Part shown: positions 31,693 through 32,312 of the stretch, piece after piece
Layout: each line of letters opens with the position of its first letter
Numbering within the stretch: position 1 is the stretch's first letter
DNA from: Opitutus sp. GAS368
GTDB taxonomy: Bacteria > Verrucomicrobiota > Verrucomicrobiia > Opitutales > Opitutaceae
Direction of reading: 5' to 3'
Length of the DNA stretch: 32,312 nt
NCBI GenBank assembly: GCA_945903545.1
Contig: CAMDOO010000038.1
Span: 1 to 32,312, forward strand
Notes under the pieces: model-generated
Told to the model about the DNA's origin: nothing
The model's input: only the letters and a program-made list of their open reading frames with translations
The model's database searches: none
Translations under genes and position numbers: made by a program

Positions 31693-32312
31693 ATGCCCTC
31701 GACCGCCTACCCCGAACTCGTCGCCAAGCTGCAGCGCGCGCACCTGCTCGGCACCGTCTCGGATGTGCTGGGCTGGGACGAGCAGGTGAACCTGCCGCCC
31801 GACTCCGGTGACCAGCGCGCGGCCCAGCTCACGCTGCTGGCCGAGCTGTCGCACGCGACGGCGACCGACCCGGTGATCGGCGAACTCCTGGCCGCGCTGG
31901 AGGCGGGCCCGCTTGGCGCTGATGAGCGTGTGGTGGTGCGCCAGGCGCGGCGCGACTACGACCGGGCGACCAAGCTCCCGGCGGACTTCGTGCGCGAGAA
32001 GGCCGGCCACTGCAGCCGGGCCTATCATGCCTGGGCGGATGCGCGGGCGCGCGACGACTTTGCCGCCTATGCCCCTTTCCTGGAGAAGCACCTTGAGCTG
32101 GCAAAGCGCGAGGCGGCGTACCTCGGCCAGGGCGCCGCGCCCTACGACTATTACATCGACCTGAGCGACCCGGGCATGAACGCGGCGCGGATCAATGCGC
32201 TGTTCACCGAGCTCAAGGCCGGGCTCGTGCCGCTGGTGCGGAAGATCGCGGCGTCGCCGGTCAAGGCCCGGCGCGATCTGCTCCAGGGTTGCCCGGTGGA
32301 GCAGCAGGACGT
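31693..32312 (+). CDS. M32 carboxypeptidase (Taq type), 5' part only
   Basis: 206 complete codons from ATG 31693, still open at the window end. The N-terminal region is typical of family M32 metallocarboxypeptidases: HLLGTVSDVLGWDEQVNLPP, RAAQLTLLAELSHATATDPV, RQARRDYDRATKLPADFVRE, AYHAWADARARDDFAAYAPF, then GAAPYDYYIDLSDPGMNAAR. Full-length members have about 500 residues; the zinc-binding HEXXH would lie beyond the window. It removes C-terminal residues from peptides in the cytoplasm. The leader GGTATTTCCTCCCGGC lacks a Shine-Dalgarno. Confidence 0.9.
   Translation, partial: MPSTAYPELVAKLQRAHLLGTVSDVLGWDEQVNLPPDSGDQRAAQLTLLAELSHATATDPVIGELLAALEAGPLGADERVVVRQARRDYDRATKLPADFVREKAGHCSRAYHAWADARARDDFAAYAPFLEKHLELAKREAAYLGQGAAPYDYYIDLSDPGMNAARINALFTELKAGLVPLVRKIAASPVKARRDLLQGCPVEQQD

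Overview
The window is GC-rich bacterial chromosome, densely coding on both strands, with no rRNA, tRNA, CRISPR array, insertion-sequence transposase or prophage that I can see. The gene content suggests a Verrucomicrobiota member, plausibly close to Opitutaceae. The pointers are a TIGR02999-type ECF sigma factor next to a PknB-type kinase with TPRs, a membrane pyrophosphatase, paired PilT-like ATPases, and starts preceded by pyrimidine-rich rather than Shine-Dalgarno leaders. This placement is inferred from gene style, not from a marker gene.

Layout. 1-4.5 kb (minus): a GNAT-aminotransferase fusion, then two tandem TlpA-like thioredoxins preceded by two very small membrane-protein genes. 4.5-7.8 kb (minus): ECF sigma factor and Ser/Thr kinase-TPR receptor, a signalling operon. 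7.9-12 kb (minus): secreted sugar dehydrogenase-like protein and an S9-type peptidase that appears to have lost its catalytic triad. 12.2-16 kb: membrane pyrophosphatase (minus) divergent from a Gfo/Idh/MocA oxidoreductase (plus). 16.1-17.7 kb (plus): a DUF6883-like/DUF4926-like gene pair and a secreted protein of unknown function. 17.7-20.8 kb: MobA, a leaderless NrtA/CmpA/NasS-like ligand-binding protein and a divergent LysR regulator, possibly a nitrate-related group. 20.8-24.5 kb: a membrane coiled-coil protein with a Pro/Ala-rich linker, several tiny ORFs, a six-EF-hand protein, a small lipoprotein and a BamE/SmpA-like fragment. 24.5-27.6 kb: two PilT-family ATPases (minus) and a divergent DUF3568-like lipoprotein. 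27.7-32.3 kb: a divergent CaCA-type exchanger, a stand-alone ABC ATPase, an uncharacterised membrane protein, a DUF4097-like protein and the 5' part of an M32 carboxypeptidase cut by the window end.

The most striking feature is the density and variety of short palindromic repeats in nearly every intergenic gap. At least five hairpin families begin with the tetranucleotide GTAG, the hallmark of REP elements, often as inverted pairs. At least five other repeat types are also present. Several overlap genes: one lies in frame inside mobA, one in frame inside the coiled-coil protein, one supplies the stop codon of a thioredoxin gene, and one appears to form the C-terminal tail of the NrtA-like protein. 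Other points worth a second look are the degenerate S9 peptidase, the exchanger with Asn at both alpha-repeat Glu positions, the acyl/acetyltransferase-aminotransferase fusion, and the DUF6883-like gene with a 30-bp perfect palindrome at its 5' end. I found no complete, clearly new multi-gene system.
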